A DNA stretch of 64,000 nucleotides from Reticulitermes lucifugus (GCA_026260175.1 JAKCWW010000256.1:42341-106340); one strand, 5' to 3'. Numbered from the stretch's first letter, positions 11,065-22,510 are shown. Program-made: numbers and translations. The notes: generated from the letters alone by a model not told the origin.

Positions 11065-11348
11065 TTTTAAAAAGTATGTACATTAAAAAACATTTTGAAA
11101 CGCGCACCGAATTTTTCCTTGCGGGATGAAAGGGCACTGAAACGGATGTGGCGGAAGAATACTGCTCGGCGATAACATAGGCGCGGGACGATCATGCTGC
11201 GGCCGATCAAGGTTCCAGTGTGAGACTTTCTATTTCAACTGGACTCTCGTGTATATACATTTATAGTTGCCATGCGAGTATGTGTACTCATTCCGACGTT
11301 CGCAAAATTCGACTTGCACCGGACCATCCGGAACGTAACTTAAGTCGG
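11065..11348. other. Putative insertion within LINE-R
   Basis: About 280 bp of unrelated sequence separate two LINE-R parts that are adjacent in the element. It contains CGTTTCAGTGCCCTTTCATC on the minus strand but no clear TIR, tail or tRNA boxes. It may be a degraded insertion or local rearrangement. Confidence 0.4.
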
Positions 11349-11349
11349 A

Positions 11350-11640
11350 GAGTGTCTGTACCCTCGTGCGTGCTACATGCCGTGACCATGCCATCCTTGA
11401 TCTGATTCCAATATTACTTACTGAGGAACAAATTATGAACTCCTGTTATGCTGTTTTCTCCATCTCTAGTTCCTGTCTCTCCGTTAGCTCCAAATACTTT
11501 CCTCAGCATTCTGTTCTTAGATACCCTTCACCTATGTACCGTCTGGCCGTAGTTTAGCAAACCAAGTACCACACCCATACAAAATAATGGGTACCATTAA
11601 AATTATATAACCTACACTTTCAGCCTTATATTTTAAGTAT
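11350..11640 (-). mobile_element. LINE-R fragment (part 2, RT C-terminal region)
   Basis: Minus-strand translations include ILYGCGTWF (the family's VLYGCETW box), then NRMLRKVFGANGE (family ENRVLRRIFGPKRDE) and MAWSRHVAR (family MRWAGHVAR), in the right order though in different frames. This is an old frameshifted copy continuous in order with 10750-11060. Confidence 0.7.
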
Positions 11641-11649
11641 ATTACTATG

Positions 11650-12510
11650 TATGGCCGACATGGCGCTTCCTTCCCTATCCGTTCTGACTATTCACCACCA
11701 ATTATGTTGTCATTCGACGACAGATACCTGTGTCTGGACTACCGGTAACAATGGACCTCCTTATAACTTGTTCCCACACGTGATTCATATTTTCCCCTGC
11801 AATGCGGCTTAGAAAATACTGCAACCTATAACATCCGTCTGGAACCTGCAGAAAGTTGATGGAACCTTTCATTTGAATATGAATATTTCAGTAATCATTA
11901 TCACAACGTTTTCTTGAGCTGCCGATGCGTATTTTGCTACGTCGCCATTAACATAGCTAGTTTTAAAAGTAGGCATTACCGAGTTACTAACTGATCGGAA
12001 TTGGAATACGATCCTGCAAATACACACAAACAGTAACTCCAATCATACTTATCTTCGTTTATCTATTATCTGGCATTCCAATCCAAATAACATCAGTCAG
12101 GTCTCTTCTGAAGTGACAATTTCAAGAGTTTGAAATTTAAAGATACAGTATTACTGTCAATCACTTGAAGAGAAATGTGCGTGCAGTAAATGTCACTTTA
12201 CACTCTTCCTTTAAAGATATTCTAACAGACTTAAGGAGAATATCGTATTAAAACGGATCCGCCACTGCCAAGGCCAAAGAATCATATCATGTCAATGAAT
12301 TAAGAAGAAAAAAAAAGGCGAAATGCAATTGAAGCGAAATGGGTAAGTTCAATTATGAGCGTAGAAAACACGATAATGTGGGCACAAAATATGAAATGAA
12401 AACTGATAACAAAAACAAACAGCTAAAGGGACGCAAGAAGGGAATGGCTTGAGAAGGAAAAAGAAAGTGAGGAATACAAGGAGTCAAATTCATAGAGCCT
12501 TCTTTCCTAG
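11650..12510. other. No recognisable feature
   Basis: No supported gene or repeat. A purine-rich patch at 12300-12480 explains the pyrimidine-coded minus frame there. Confidence 0.45.
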
Positions 12511-12514
12511 TGCA

Positions 12515-12825
12515 TAGGTTTAAAGTCGGCACAGTGTCTAGGGTACGGGATGGACGACTGAGGAATCGTAGTTGGATTCCCGGCACGGGCAAGAGACTTT
12601 CCTGCTCTCCGAAGCGCCCACATTGGCTCTGGAAACACTCCGCCTCCCATTCAGTGTGTACCGGACACTATTCCCCCGGGAGTAAAGCGGGTAAAGCAAC
12701 TGATCCATGAAGCTGACTGTCTAGTGCCGAGGTTAGGAATGAATAGAGATACGTTCCACTCCCCCCCCCCATACCTTTATGCCGTGCACAGGAACAACTT
12801 TACCTTTACTTTATACATCTGTTAT
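12515..12825 (+). repeat. SINE-C copy, near complete
   Basis: Head: GGACGACTGAGGAATCGTAG with B-box-like GTTGGATTCCCGGC. Body: GGAGTAAAGCGGG, TGAAGCTGAC and CTAGTGCCGAGGTTAGGAAT. Tail: GTGCACAGGAACAACTTTAC then CTTTACTTTA. A C10 homopolymer lies near 12762. Confidence 0.85.
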
Positions 12826-12862
12826 TCCCGCTGTTTTCTTCTACCTAACTAATAAACAAGAT

Positions 12863-13070
12863 GAAACACAGCTATATTTATTGTATAAAAATGTTCTGGT
12901 AGCAATACGCTAGATCATCAGGCTTTGTATAAAAAATATAAAACGAAGTAAAGTATGTTGTTATTACACACACGTGTCTGTAGTGTTAGATCTCACATTT
13001 ACATGATTAATTTACAATTGTTAATTTATTTAAACTTGCATTGTAGCAATTTTTAAAATGTAGTTGCCAT
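12863..13070 (-). mobile_element. Penelope-type terminal repeat (solo), ribozyme segment missing
   Basis: Matches 9612-9840 over its length (AAACACAGCTATATTTATTG, AGCAATACGCTAG, ATCATCAGGCTTTGTATAAA, GTTAGATCTCACA). Compared with that copy, the segment carrying the GAAAC and stem II part of the ribozyme motif is not present. Confidence 0.6.
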
Positions 13071-13309
13071 TAATGAAGTTAGGTGCCATATTTGAAACAG
13101 CGGTGTGTCGACGCCACTATTGTTGGTTACGTTATGTGTTAATTGGTGTCTTTCTGTGCGTTGATAGAAACTTTTGTGTTTGACTCTTCGAGAACAAGAA
13201 TGCATTTGCAGTGGACACCGAGGATTTAAACCCTTGAAAAAGCGCGTGTAACTGTTTTTCTGTCCAGTCCTCCCCGATTGTCGTGTTTGAAGATTCCCGG
13301 ACTTCGGCC

Positions 13310-13515
13310 ACGTGTCCGTATAATGTGAGTAGTATTAAGGTGAGGTGAATGTGGAACGTTGGTGGAATGATACTGACAGGGGAGAACCGAAGTAGAGAAA
13401 AACCTGTTTTTGTGCCACGTTATCAACCTCAGATCTCACATGGACTGCTCCGAGATAGAACCTCGACCCCCGCGACGAGAGGCCAGCGACTAACCGTTTG
13501 CGCCATGGCACAAGG
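13310..13515 (-). repeat. SINE-B copy
   Basis: The minus strand reads GTGCCATGGCGCAAACGGTT, AGTCGCTGGCC, a B-box-like GGGTCGAGGTTC, then ATGTGAGATCTGAGG and TTCGGTTCTCCCCTGTCAGT with ATCATTCCACCA. These are the ordered SINE-B landmarks. Confidence 0.75.
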
Positions 13516-14179
13516 AACCATCTGAAGCGTGAAACTGAGCAATCGATATTTCAGTTCTCATCCTAATAGCACTGTGATAATGTGTGGGCAGATAATCGGA
13601 AGTTAAGGATCATACTAACACACACAAATGTACTCCGGAGAGTTCTGTTAATGTCACAGACGGTGGTACATGTAGTACCCATTACGCGTTTGACTATTCC
13701 TGCTTGGATTCCACCCATGGAGTGTGCGTGCCCTAATGAATGACATGCTTTACTGTACCGGTGAATAGTGAATTCGGATCTAAGGATAAAGATCACCCTC
13801 CGTATTCGCGTTCGAACTCCGGACAATGCATCATCACGAATGTTGAGTAGTTAGTTTACCCTGTTGTATCTCCGAGCACTCTGTATCCAACCCACGCGAG
13901 TTGCGTCACAGCCCGCCTCTGTTCCCTCGCAGCAACGTCTCGCCAAGTTCGCATCTTTCCCGCACACCCATACCTACCGCAAGAAAAGATCTGTGATGCT
14001 GTCAGTGCAAGTGCCAACTGCAGAAGCCCTGAACAGAGAAACGAATAATACTTACTGTATGTGCAGTTCAGTGTAGGTGGTATTGAAGCTGTTTTGTATA
14101 TTACCAAGGACGGATCCTGATTCCCAGTGCACATAGGTGCAGTTAATACACAATATGACACGCCAGTGATTATTATTCT

Positions 14180-14430
14180 GACGTCATTTTGCCGAGCGGC
14201 TTGGTGTGTACTGGTAAGGCACTTGATTTGTATTTGCGAAGTGCCTGGTTCAAATCTCGGCCCGGACACGAGCTGTCCTGACAAATGTCTGTTTTCTTCA
14301 GTCTTTCTAGGAATATGTTGACGTATTATCTCGATTAGGCCACGATCACGTCCTGCCAGTTTACTGGTCACTCCATCATCGTCGCTGTGGGCTGTAGTCT
14401 GAGATACTGACAACATTGTTAAATAAATCA
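14180..14430 (+). repeat. SINE-D copy (tRNA-like head)
   Basis: The head GCCGAGCGGCTTGGTGTGTA resembles an A box. The B box is TGGTTCAAATCTCGG. The tail has GATTAGGCCACGATCACG, CATCATCGTCGCTGTGGG and an A-rich GTTAAATAAATCAG end. The conserved tail links it with copies at 48750, 51690 and 54055. Confidence 0.75.
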
Positions 14431-14594
14431 GTAAGCGGTGTCATTACGTAACTTCGCTGGATGTCAGAGTAATGCAACACGTGTCGACTAATAAGGAGAG
14501 GTAATCAAGTTTGCCGTGTAAGTTATTAAATTGTTGTTTATGCAAGTTGCAATTTTCTTATTTGTATTTGCCATGATGTCAAATAATTTTTTAT

Positions 14595-14880
14595 GTATGT
14601 ATGTGGCACGCGTGGGGGAGACGAGAAAGGTATACAGGGTTTTAGTGGCAAAACCTGAAGGAAAGACATCACTTGAAAGACCCAGACGTGGGTGGGGGAT
14701 AATATTCAAATGGACTTTCAAGAAATAAGATGGGAGGGTGTGGATTGGATTCAACCGGCTCAGAGTGGGGACGATGATGAACGTTCGGATTGCGTAACAT
14801 GCGGGTCATTTCTTGGGTGGCTGAGGAACTGTGTGCTTCTCAAGAAGGGCTCTGCTGCATAGAAGTAGTTGTGTTACAAA
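14595..14880 (+). mobile_element. LINE-R 3' copy
   Basis: The open frame from 14531 ends in VARVGETRKVYRVLVAKPEG, then KTSLERPRRGWG and IIFKWTFKK, the family C-terminus (GRPRRRWEDNIKMDL). It runs on through GTGTGGATTGGATTCAACCG to the terminal CTTCTCAAGAAGGGCTCTGC. Strongly 5'-truncated, as usual for target-primed LINE insertions. Confidence 0.85.
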
Positions 14881-14884
14881 TGTC

Positions 14885-15385
14885 TGAGAATGTACACAGG
14901 CCATATTTGCAGCCATCTCATGAACGCATACCTCGCTAGTACGGTGGCGTGTTGAAGTGTGAATTAAGACGCTGTTGTTACCAAATCTGTGGAAAGTACA
15001 GGAACGTAGGCGATCATTCAAGTTTCCGCAATCTGTATGACATGCATAATAGGCCTGTTTCAGGGGATGAAGTTTGGAAGTACAGTATCAAATGACTAAA
15101 ACGCTGACTTCAGGCCTAAACGGTCACCGTGAAAGACGAGCAACACAGTGAACTTTAAATGCGCAGGGACATTGCAGGACGCGTTCATCTCATTGTAGGG
15201 CTGGCCCCTGCATAGTGCGATTTGACATACTCGTACGAATTCGTACGTGAATGACAGCGATTTAACCGTATTTCGCTATAATGATATTAGATCGATATGC
15301 CGTACTGCGTAGGGGGAAGTTGGGGTACTCAGCAGTGCTAAGGATAAGTATCAGAGTTACGGATTTGTATGCATTTAAACCATTA
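14885..15385. other. No recognisable feature
   Basis: No supported gene or repeat seen in these 500 bases. Confidence 0.45.
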
Positions 15386-15389
15386 AACT

Positions 15390-15735
15390 ATGTATTTGAT
15401 TTCAGTAGTTCAATTATTGAACCACAAGGAACTAATGCAGATGTTTGGAGATTTAGATATACTGTCATATGTTAGAATAAGTCGGCTTAAATGGATTGGT
15501 CATGTTAACAGAATGGAGAGTAAAAGAACAGTAAGTCAAGTATTTAATAATAATCCCCAAGGAAGTCGACCAAGAGGACGACCAAGAAACACATGGTGGA
15601 ATTGTGTACAAACAGATATTAAGAAGTGTAAAATTAACAACTGGAAAGAAAGGTAAANAAATAGAGTGGACTGGGAGAGGGCCATTAAGGAGGCGAAGGT
15701 CCGCATTGGACTGTATTGCCACCGAAGAAGAAGAA
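15390..15735 (+). mobile_element. LINE-2: RTE-like RT C-terminal fragment
   Basis: An 88-codon open frame reads ISRLKWIGHVNRMESKRTV, GSRPRGRPRNTWWN and INNWKER; then, past a single N at 15658, NRVDWERAIKEAKVRIG and a short RRRR run. This is the C-terminal tail found after reverse transcriptase in RTE-type and related non-LTR elements (family RLRWAGHVMRMDD, RGRPRLRW). It differs from LINE-R (no NIKMDL box) and has an undamaged frame over its visible part, so it is younger than most LINE-R copies. Confidence 0.8.
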
Positions 15736-16116
15736 TTATTGAACCAAGTAACGCATAGGCCTATCTAAAATACTTTAGTTTGAGCGACGTTATGTATTTT
15801 ATGGAATATTTGGATTTTTGTCTACCAGCCACACTCCCTGATGATACGTGTAAATTGACAAATGGGGTATGGAGATTGCGTTCGTACCGCGGTGAGTGTG
15901 AAGACCGTTGTCGCAGCATATAATTTGGTGGGTAATCACCGACGTTTGTTTTAACGAGAAGGTGGATAAAGTACGTTGCTTCGAAACGTGGGCCCTTTTT
16001 CACCAAAGTATTTGTCTACAAGACATTTCAGACAAGATAGGGAATGTACGTATAACGTAACACTGGCGCGTTCTAGTAACCGTTACTGCAGTGCAACACA
16101 ACAATGAATTCTGTGT

Positions 16117-16189
16117 NNNNNNNNNNNNNNNNNNNNNNNNNNNNNNNNNNNNNNNNNNNNNNNNNNNNNNNNNNNNNNNNNNNNNNNNN
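16117..16189. other. Assembly gap (73 N)
   Basis: Flanked by ATTCTGTGT on the left and TGTGTCGCC on the right, so the missing sequence probably begins and ends in a TG microsatellite. Confidence 0.98.
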
Positions 16190-16404
16190 TGTGTCGCCGG
16201 CAACAATACAACGTACGTAGGTCTTCCTGTAAAGTGCCCGACGCTGCACAAAAACAAAAGAATGTTCATTTGCTCATGACCTTCTGTAGACGTACAATTT
16301 GGCTAAACAGATCGCAATGACAGATTAAGTCGTTGCGCAGTTTCTCTGTTTTTGTAAGTATTACTGTAAAACAGTTTGCGATATCAGACGGAATTAATCA
16401 ATCA

Positions 16405-16872
16405 TGAAGCATTAAGCAATCATTAAATATTATGCGTGTGTCTGTATTCTAGCCTTCGTTATTCAGCATGCAAAGCGCATGCGCCGTATTATACTATCAC
16501 CTGTGGCCTGTCAGGCTCTACCATATTTTTCCACATTATCTCATAACCGGTGCGATTTCCGGAAGAAGGTTATTGAACATAAAATGTGTTTTGATTTTCT
16601 CTACAAATTTTGTCTGAAACATTTCTCATTCTAAGAAGACGTTAGCGAGATATTATCATAAATGTACATAGGTCTTCATGTGAAGTACCCGTTATTCTTG
16701 TCAGATTTTAATCAAGCATGAATTTTCTCTCCGATTTTCGAAGAAGCCTCATATCATATTTCATGAAGATACCTCAAGTGGGAGCCGAGTTGTTCCATGC
16801 GGACAGACGGACGGACAGAGGACGTGACGAAGCTAATAGTAGCTTTTTGCAATTTTGCGAACGTGCCTAAAT
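16405..16872 (+). repeat. R-A repeat, copy 2 (inverted relative to copy 1)
   Basis: Landmarks in order: TAAATATTATGCGTGTGTCT, GGCCTGTCAGGCTCTACCAT, TCATTCTAAGAAGACGTTAG, GTACATAGGTCTTCATG, GAGTTGTTCCATGCGGACAG and TTTTTGCAATTTTGCG. Each is the reverse complement of a matching segment in 10111-10578. The two copies could form a long inverted repeat about 6 kb apart. Confidence 0.8.
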
Positions 16873-17044
16873 ATAAAGTAACGAACACCAGATTCCGAAA
16901 ACTTTATTCTGACTTCGCTGTATGCATGACACGCATCACCACTGACATTAATGCATGTGCTCGCCGTTGCACCACAGCTTGTATCCCGGTGCAGAAAAAA
17001 TCTGAGTTGACGGTTATGAGCATTCGTACATCGTTGTCACTGAA

Positions 17045-17275
17045 ACACCACGCCATGAAGACGTGAAAGGGGTGGAGGTGGGCCGAGAGCGGTACGGATT
17101 GTTCGTCCCGGCACTAGATGGAGGTGAGTGGTCAGCTTCACGTCTCCGCATCTTTGGCCCTTTGGATAGAGGCCCCGCTGTACCCTTTGGAGAGGAGGTT
17201 GGGTGGGCCCCAGAGCCGGCTTGAGTGGTGTGGAAGACAGAAAGAATCTGCTGTTGGAACCCTGACCCTTGTTGT
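17045..17275 (-). repeat. SINE-C copy
   Basis: Plus-strand landmarks of a reversed SINE-C: CACCACGCCATGAAGACGTG, CACTAGATGGAGGTGAGTGG, TCAGCTTCACG, GAGGTTGGGTGGGCCCCAGA and GCCGGCTTGAGTG. Confidence 0.85.
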
Positions 17276-17654
17276 CCGGCTGGTAAGCATAATCGCTGTA
17301 CTGGGCTGCACGCGAATAATACTGGAATGGGTTGATGGAAATAGACCGTTAATACGTACACTGGATTGAACGGCTTCAGGATGGAATCGTGGTGAGGGCT
17401 GTCGAATTGCTGGTTTTCAACACTTGCTGTACAATAAATCTTTTTTTCAGCAGGGAGATTGTGTTAATTCGTTACGCAGTCAGCTAGTGTTCGGTGCTCT
17501 GGACCTGGAGCTGGAAACTGTCTTCCCGTACCCTATCACGTCAGCATCATGTCTTCTTCCTGTCTCAATTTCCAGCATAAATCTTTTTAATTGCTCTTCC
17601 TCTGTCACGGTATCCGCCACTGCTTTGGACGTTGTTCTAACGAATCCATCCATC

Positions 17655-17678
17655 ATTCAGTCAGTCAGTCAGTCAGAG
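17655..17678 (+). repeat. (CAGT)n microsatellite
   Basis: Short perfect run of CAGT units (TTCAGTCAGTCAGTCAGTCA). Confidence 0.85.
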
Positions 17679-17949
17679 AGCTAAAAGGTCAATCTGTGCT
17701 GGAGGTTGCTTTGCTGCTTGTCCTTCTTGAACGGCAGTATGCATATGGAGGTGAATGTGGGTCTTCTGTGAATTTAGTTCGCGGTGACATCAAAAACGAA
17801 CATATAGGATTTCTTTATGGTATTTGAAACAAGAGAAGAGGTAAGAAGATTATACTATTTTGTTACGGGATGAGAGAACATTCGTGTGTGTACGTATTGT
17901 GTAAATACTGCGTATGTTCTGTACTTCTTGCGGTTTGTCTCCTTAGTGC

Positions 17950-18165
17950 GGATGCTTAGATTTAGCCCCGGAGTAGTCCGTGTGGGATTTGAGGTGAACA
18001 GAGTGGCACTGAGGCAGGCTTCTCTGCGAACACTACGGTTTTCCCCTACCACTTATCATTCCACCGATATTACATGATCATCTTTGGTCAGGGGCTGGTA
18101 CAGTAGGGCGCATTACCAAGAGACTCAGACCCACCTCTCTCCTACAACAGCCGCTGCCTCTGCTA
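17950..18165 (+). repeat. SINE-B copy, 3' portion
   Basis: CCGGAGTAGTCCGTGTGGGA, TTTGAGGTGAACAGAGTGGC, ACGGTTTTCCCCTACCACTT and ATTCCACCGATATTAC match SINE-B. The extended 3' end GGTACAGTAGGGCGCATTAC and AGACTCAG is shared with 22470-22500. The head is missing. Confidence 0.75.
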
Positions 18166-18849
18166 CGTACATCTGTAATTTGCTGGAGACCAGAGAAATA
18201 GGCGATTACAGCTATTTGCTTTTTTCGTTTTACACGTTTTAATGTCATGGTTATTGTAACACCAGCGAATTAAATAACTAAGAAACCTAACTCTGTTAGG
18301 TCCATTATAGCACCCAGTCCTGAAGTTTTTATTTCAGTTCAGTTTCTTATAGCTTATTTCTCCAAAGTCTTATCTGTTATCCTTGTATTTTAAATGGTCC
18401 TTTCCAAGTAGGTCTCTCCTCGAAAAATCTGTATGAAATTGGGGAACAAGCCGTGTTGGAATTTTTTCCATGGAAGCTGCTTGAGAACGAAAACGTACAC
18501 AGTCACAAACCGTCTGCTACTGTATTCGCGCGTGCACGTGTAGGCTGTTGCCCGCATAGGAGCCACGTTCAGTCCAGCAAAGTTAGGTTGGAGGCAAGGC
18601 AGAGCGTTGGGGAAGTGAGATAACGAAATGGGCTTTTGGAGTATGCCACAAAGGAATGAGTTTGAGCATTTGGGCTGAATTTTGTATTTGGAGGGCTGCA
18701 TTAAGACTGACATTCATCTAAATTATATATAAAACTTTTCTTCGTACTTCACAGAGATCACTGCCTCGAACAGAAAGAGAGACCGGTTAGTGCTGTTCGG
18801 GGAAATAATCGATATTTATTATGAGAATTGCACGAAACGTAATAAACAA

Positions 18850-19115
18850 TGTGGGTAAAATGTAGCATACAGACCTGAGGGAAGGAGACCACTTGGAAGA
18901 ACCAGGCGTAGATGGGAGGATAATATTAAAATGGATGTTCAAGAAGTGGGATGGAGGGAATTGACTGGGTTGATATGGCTCAGGATAGGGACAGGTGGCG
19001 GGCTCTTGTGAATGCGGTAATAAACGTTCGGGCTCCATAAAATGCGGGGAATTTCTTGATTAGCTGAGGACCTGTTAGCTTCTCAAGAAGGACTCTGCTC
19101 CATGGAGTTGGAGTT
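18850..19115 (+). mobile_element. LINE-R 3' copy
   Basis: CCTGAGGGAAGGAGACCACT, GGAGGATAATATTAAAATGG, ATGGCTCAGGATAGGGACAG, GTGGCGGGCTCTTGTGAATG and the terminal TTCTCAAGAAGGACTCTGCT with CCATGGAGTTGG. This is the best copy of the extreme 3' end in the window and serves as reference for the others. Confidence 0.88.
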
Positions 19116-19119
19116 GGGT

Positions 19120-20775
19120 AAAATGTAGCGTCATTGAGGCAGTGCTGCGGAATTTGTCTAAGAAAACGGCATGTTTGTGCTTTTTTCCAACTTGAAGCTC
19201 CTTTCAGTGAAAAATGGTATGTGAAATGCTGTGAAGTTTTTTTTTTTTTTTCGTGGAAACATGTAAAGTACAATTGTCTGGAGGCGGAGGAGACAATATC
19301 AAGACTGGAAAGGGTGTACCCCTTAATGTAGTACACGAAATTACCATCGGCGTTCTTCGAAGTGTAATGTTTGCATAAAAATGAGAATAAGTTACTGAAA
19401 GATGCAAATGGAATTTCAGCAAAATCTGTGGAAGATTTATTGGCGACATGGAAAATCCATTTATGAACTTAGGCAGATGAAGCTTTGATATAAATAAGTA
19501 TACTCGTAGCTGAAGGAAAACGGGGTTGTCCGACAACTTTTAGCGATAGTTTTGAATAGGGAATTAGAAAAATACATGCTTAACGGCGTAACTACTCACA
19601 GTAGGTCATACTAGAGTCCGACACACATGAGGCTTTATTTTCCTGTTTTGTAAAGAACGTCTACAAATGAACCATCATTTTAGATTGGCGATCCGTTTTT
19701 GTGGGTTAATAAGGAAGAATCTGACCCTTAAAGCAGAGTGGTTACTGTAGGTATATACAATTTGTGAAATTCATTCCAAGTTCGAACGATGAAAAGGGGA
19801 GACGTACGGTGTGACGGGGTGTTTCTTAAGCCGTTTTGTTTTCGTAGAGATGGAAAGAAGATAGGATGGATGGAAGGACCGAAGGAAAGCAAGGTAAGAA
19901 ATGCACACACGAATAACATATCGCGTTCCCCGTCTCATAAGACGCATATTTTTCTTGAAAATGTCCCCCAAAATCACCCAGACTCTTAACACTGGATGAC
20001 GAATTGTTTGTTACGTAAGTAGGCTATTAAATCCGCAAAAAATATCTTGTTAATTATAGGATGGATCTTATCGCTTGTAGCGTCTGAGTCGGGAAATGCG
20101 ATAGATAATTCCACAGGTCGAAGAAATACGAAGTTGGTCTGTCATCAGATACAGTAGAGTGGAAAGGGTGGGCAGTGGAATTGAAACTTTGATCCGCATT
20201 TGGCATGAACGTAGCTGTGTATTGAGTAGCATTTCTCTGTTTCCCATTTGACAGTCCCTGGCTGTTAATTTCGGCCGGAGGATCGGCTGTTCTGATTGCG
20301 ACTTTGTTTTTCGTCAGTACTTCTAGGAGAATGAGATAAAGAAAGTAGGCAGCAAGTTCTCCGTAGAAGTTAGCATCAGAATCATCATCCTGCGAAGTTT
20401 CATCAGAGCAATAAACAGCTATTTATGTCGATAATGCTGCGGGAAGATACTGCGTTGCGGTGTCCTTCAATCGTGTAGAGATCGTTCACTCGGGAGAGCG
20501 ACAAGGCCGCTGCTGTAACAGTGTTTATCACGTGTCACGTGATATTTACAGTGTGTTTATCTTATTCGCCGCCATCTACTCTTCTTATTTCTGCGGTCTA
20601 TGCCCCACTCGAGCTCTTGATGCAGACCGATAACTGAATCATCCCCTCAAATAAGAACTTGGAACTCTCAGATCCTGGCCGTAATTTTCACACGTTTACA
20701 CTGTTGCACGTACCAAATGCATCCCAAATGAGCTCTATTAACTAACGGCCTACTGCTTTGCCTCAAGGTTCATTA
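19120..20775. other. No recognisable feature
   Basis: A T15-range homopolymer lies near 19236-19250. The frames at 19204-19536 and 19728-19992 show no recognisable motif. Nothing else supported. Confidence 0.45.
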
Positions 20776-20979
20776 TCATCATTGAGTAATGTGTTTCAAA
20801 TAGTGACGTTTCTGATATACGAGTATTCAGGAAGTCTCTGGTTCTGGTCCCGTTTGCGACACGACTGCCCTGCCTGGCACAGTAATTTTACGGTCTAGAT
20901 AATCTGGATTACGGACGTCGTCATTGAATAAACTGCAAATAAAGAAGATCGATTATTATACACAGAGAAACTCATCGCA

Positions 20980-21135
20980 AAGGTCTGGGTTTGATTTCAC
21001 GCCGGTACGTGTGGGACTTTTGATAGACGAAGTAGCACCGGAGGATTTTTTTTTGTCCGCGTGCTCTGATTCTTCCCCGTCAGTATCATTCCACCAGTGC
21101 TCCACACTCAAATTTATATTCATCCATCACCCCGA
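20980..21135 (+). repeat. SINE-B copy
   Basis: B-box-like GGTCTGGGTTTGATTTCACG, then GTACGTGTGGGACTTTTGAT, GACGAAGTAGCAC, TTCCCCGTCAGTATCATTCC and ACCAGTGCTCCACACTC. The head is lost. Confidence 0.75.
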
Positions 21136-21430
21136 TGCTAGTAATTTACAGTGTCATTAAAGCCCTTCTCCTACAAATAGAAGCCCAGATTAGGATGACC
21201 ATTCTATAATATCTGTCAAAAGTGCAGCATGAGAAGCATAAAACTAATGGCAGAGCCTGTCAAAAGGTAGAATCTGTTGAGAGTCTGTAGTCGCTGTCAA
21301 CTTGAACGGAAGGCTCGCCCCCCCCCCCATAAAACTCTGTGGAAAGGGCGGTCATACATACTGGAGCGGTTTTTAGAGCCTACTTTCCCTTCTTAGAATA
21401 AGGGAAAAAAAGTGGATTTCACGAGGTTAT

Positions 21431-21456
21431 CGTGTGTGTGCGTGCGCGTGCGTGCC
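21431..21456 (+). repeat. Alternating purine-pyrimidine tract
   Basis: GTGTGTGTGCGTGCGCGTGC alternates perfectly and could adopt Z-DNA. No other role can be read. Confidence 0.6.
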
Positions 21457-21569
21457 CACGAACGCCATTTCAGAGGAGGGGATCTGAAGCTACATTTTAA
21501 TTTCTTACAGTTGATATTAACTGGAACTTGTCAGGAGGGATTGACTCTTAATAGAGGGTCGTGAAATAA

Positions 21570-21870
21570 TATAAGAGCCCGGATAGCAGTGCGGTCGGTA
21601 TTGTGACTACGCTACAGACTGGGCGATCTGGGGTTCGAATCCAGGCAGGATTAAGATATTTTTCCTCTTCTACGGAACGCCCAGGCCGGCCCTGAGGCCC
21701 AGCCAACCTTCTATTTAGTGGGTTACGGGGTCATTTCCAGGGGTTGGAGCGGCCGAGACGTAAAGTTGACCATTCACCTCCGTCTGGTGCCGAGGTTATG
21801 AAAAAGTAGAGCTATACGTCTGCTTCTCCCTATGTCTTCGTGGCGTTGACAGGGACAACTTTTAATGTCA
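21570..21870 (+). repeat. SINE-C copy with intact tRNA-like head
   Basis: Head: AGAGCCCGGATAGCAGTGCG, GTCGGTA and a clean B box GGGGTTCGAATCCAGGC. Body: GAGCGGCCGAGACGTAAAGT, CGTCTGGTGCCGAGGTTATG. Tail: GTTGACAGGGACAACTTTTA. It is followed immediately by the repeat segment shared with 930-1050. Confidence 0.88.
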
Positions 21871-22254
21871 CCATTTTGGCGCCTGGAATTTGGAGGTGGT
21901 GTCTAGGTTTTTGGAAAATTAGTGGATTCTTGATGTGTGGTGGTAAGTCTTCGAAAAATATGCGACTGCTGTTGAGGTTTTTCTATATAATGTAAAGGAA
22001 AATGGGGGCTGCATGAAACATGTAGGTATTTAACTTTCGATTTCATGGCAGTAACTGTTAAACCTTTGAAGGTAAATGTTCGAAATTTGGCGTGGAGATG
22101 GATCATAAATGTACAAATGAAATTTTCACATGTGCGTATTTAGGTGGTGTATGCTTAAGAAATCTCACCATTGAAGCGAACGGATTGTGTAATGCATGTG
22201 TCTAGTGTCGCTAAATCAGGGTGCTTGGCCGTGCAATAGTTTTGACGACTTATC

Positions 22255-22510
22255 GCCGGGTACTGTCACTGAGTAAGCATGGTTGACAAGTGCGCACGGT
22301 TACTGGCAGGGTTCCCGCCCTTAAAGTCCGAGTTCGATTTCAGTTTAGTCCATGAGGAATTTTTGACGTACAAAGTGGCACTGTCACAGGTTCTTCTCCC
22401 TGTAGATTGGTTTTCCGTGCTAATTATCATTCTACCACTGCGCCAAAATTGTCATCACATTCTGGTACAGTAAGCCGCATTGCGAAGGGACTCAGTTTAA
22501 ACTGACTCTT
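22255..22510 (+). repeat. SINE-B copy
   Basis: AAGTCCGAGTTCGATTTCAG (B box), TAGTCCATGAGGAA, ACAAAGTGGCACTGTCACAG, TTGGTTTTCCGTGC and ATCATTCTACCACTGCGCC, then TGGTACAGTAAGCCGCATTG and GACTCAG as at 18110-18130. Confidence 0.75.

Noticed and set aside
12750-12775. Poly-C and other homopolymers (also 21320, 28525, 30532, 32597) as quadruplex-forming sites
   Set aside because: Each is one isolated run; four separate G- or C-runs close together are needed and not present.
13856-14416. 186-codon minus frame, the longest in the window
   Set aside because: It spans a SINE-D copy on the opposite strand and unique sequence, with no recognisable domain. Treated as a chance frame.
21600-21665. A genuine tRNA gene with a clean GGTTCGAATCC
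   Set aside because: The sequence continues into the SINE-C body and tail, and the arms do not fold into a cloverleaf.
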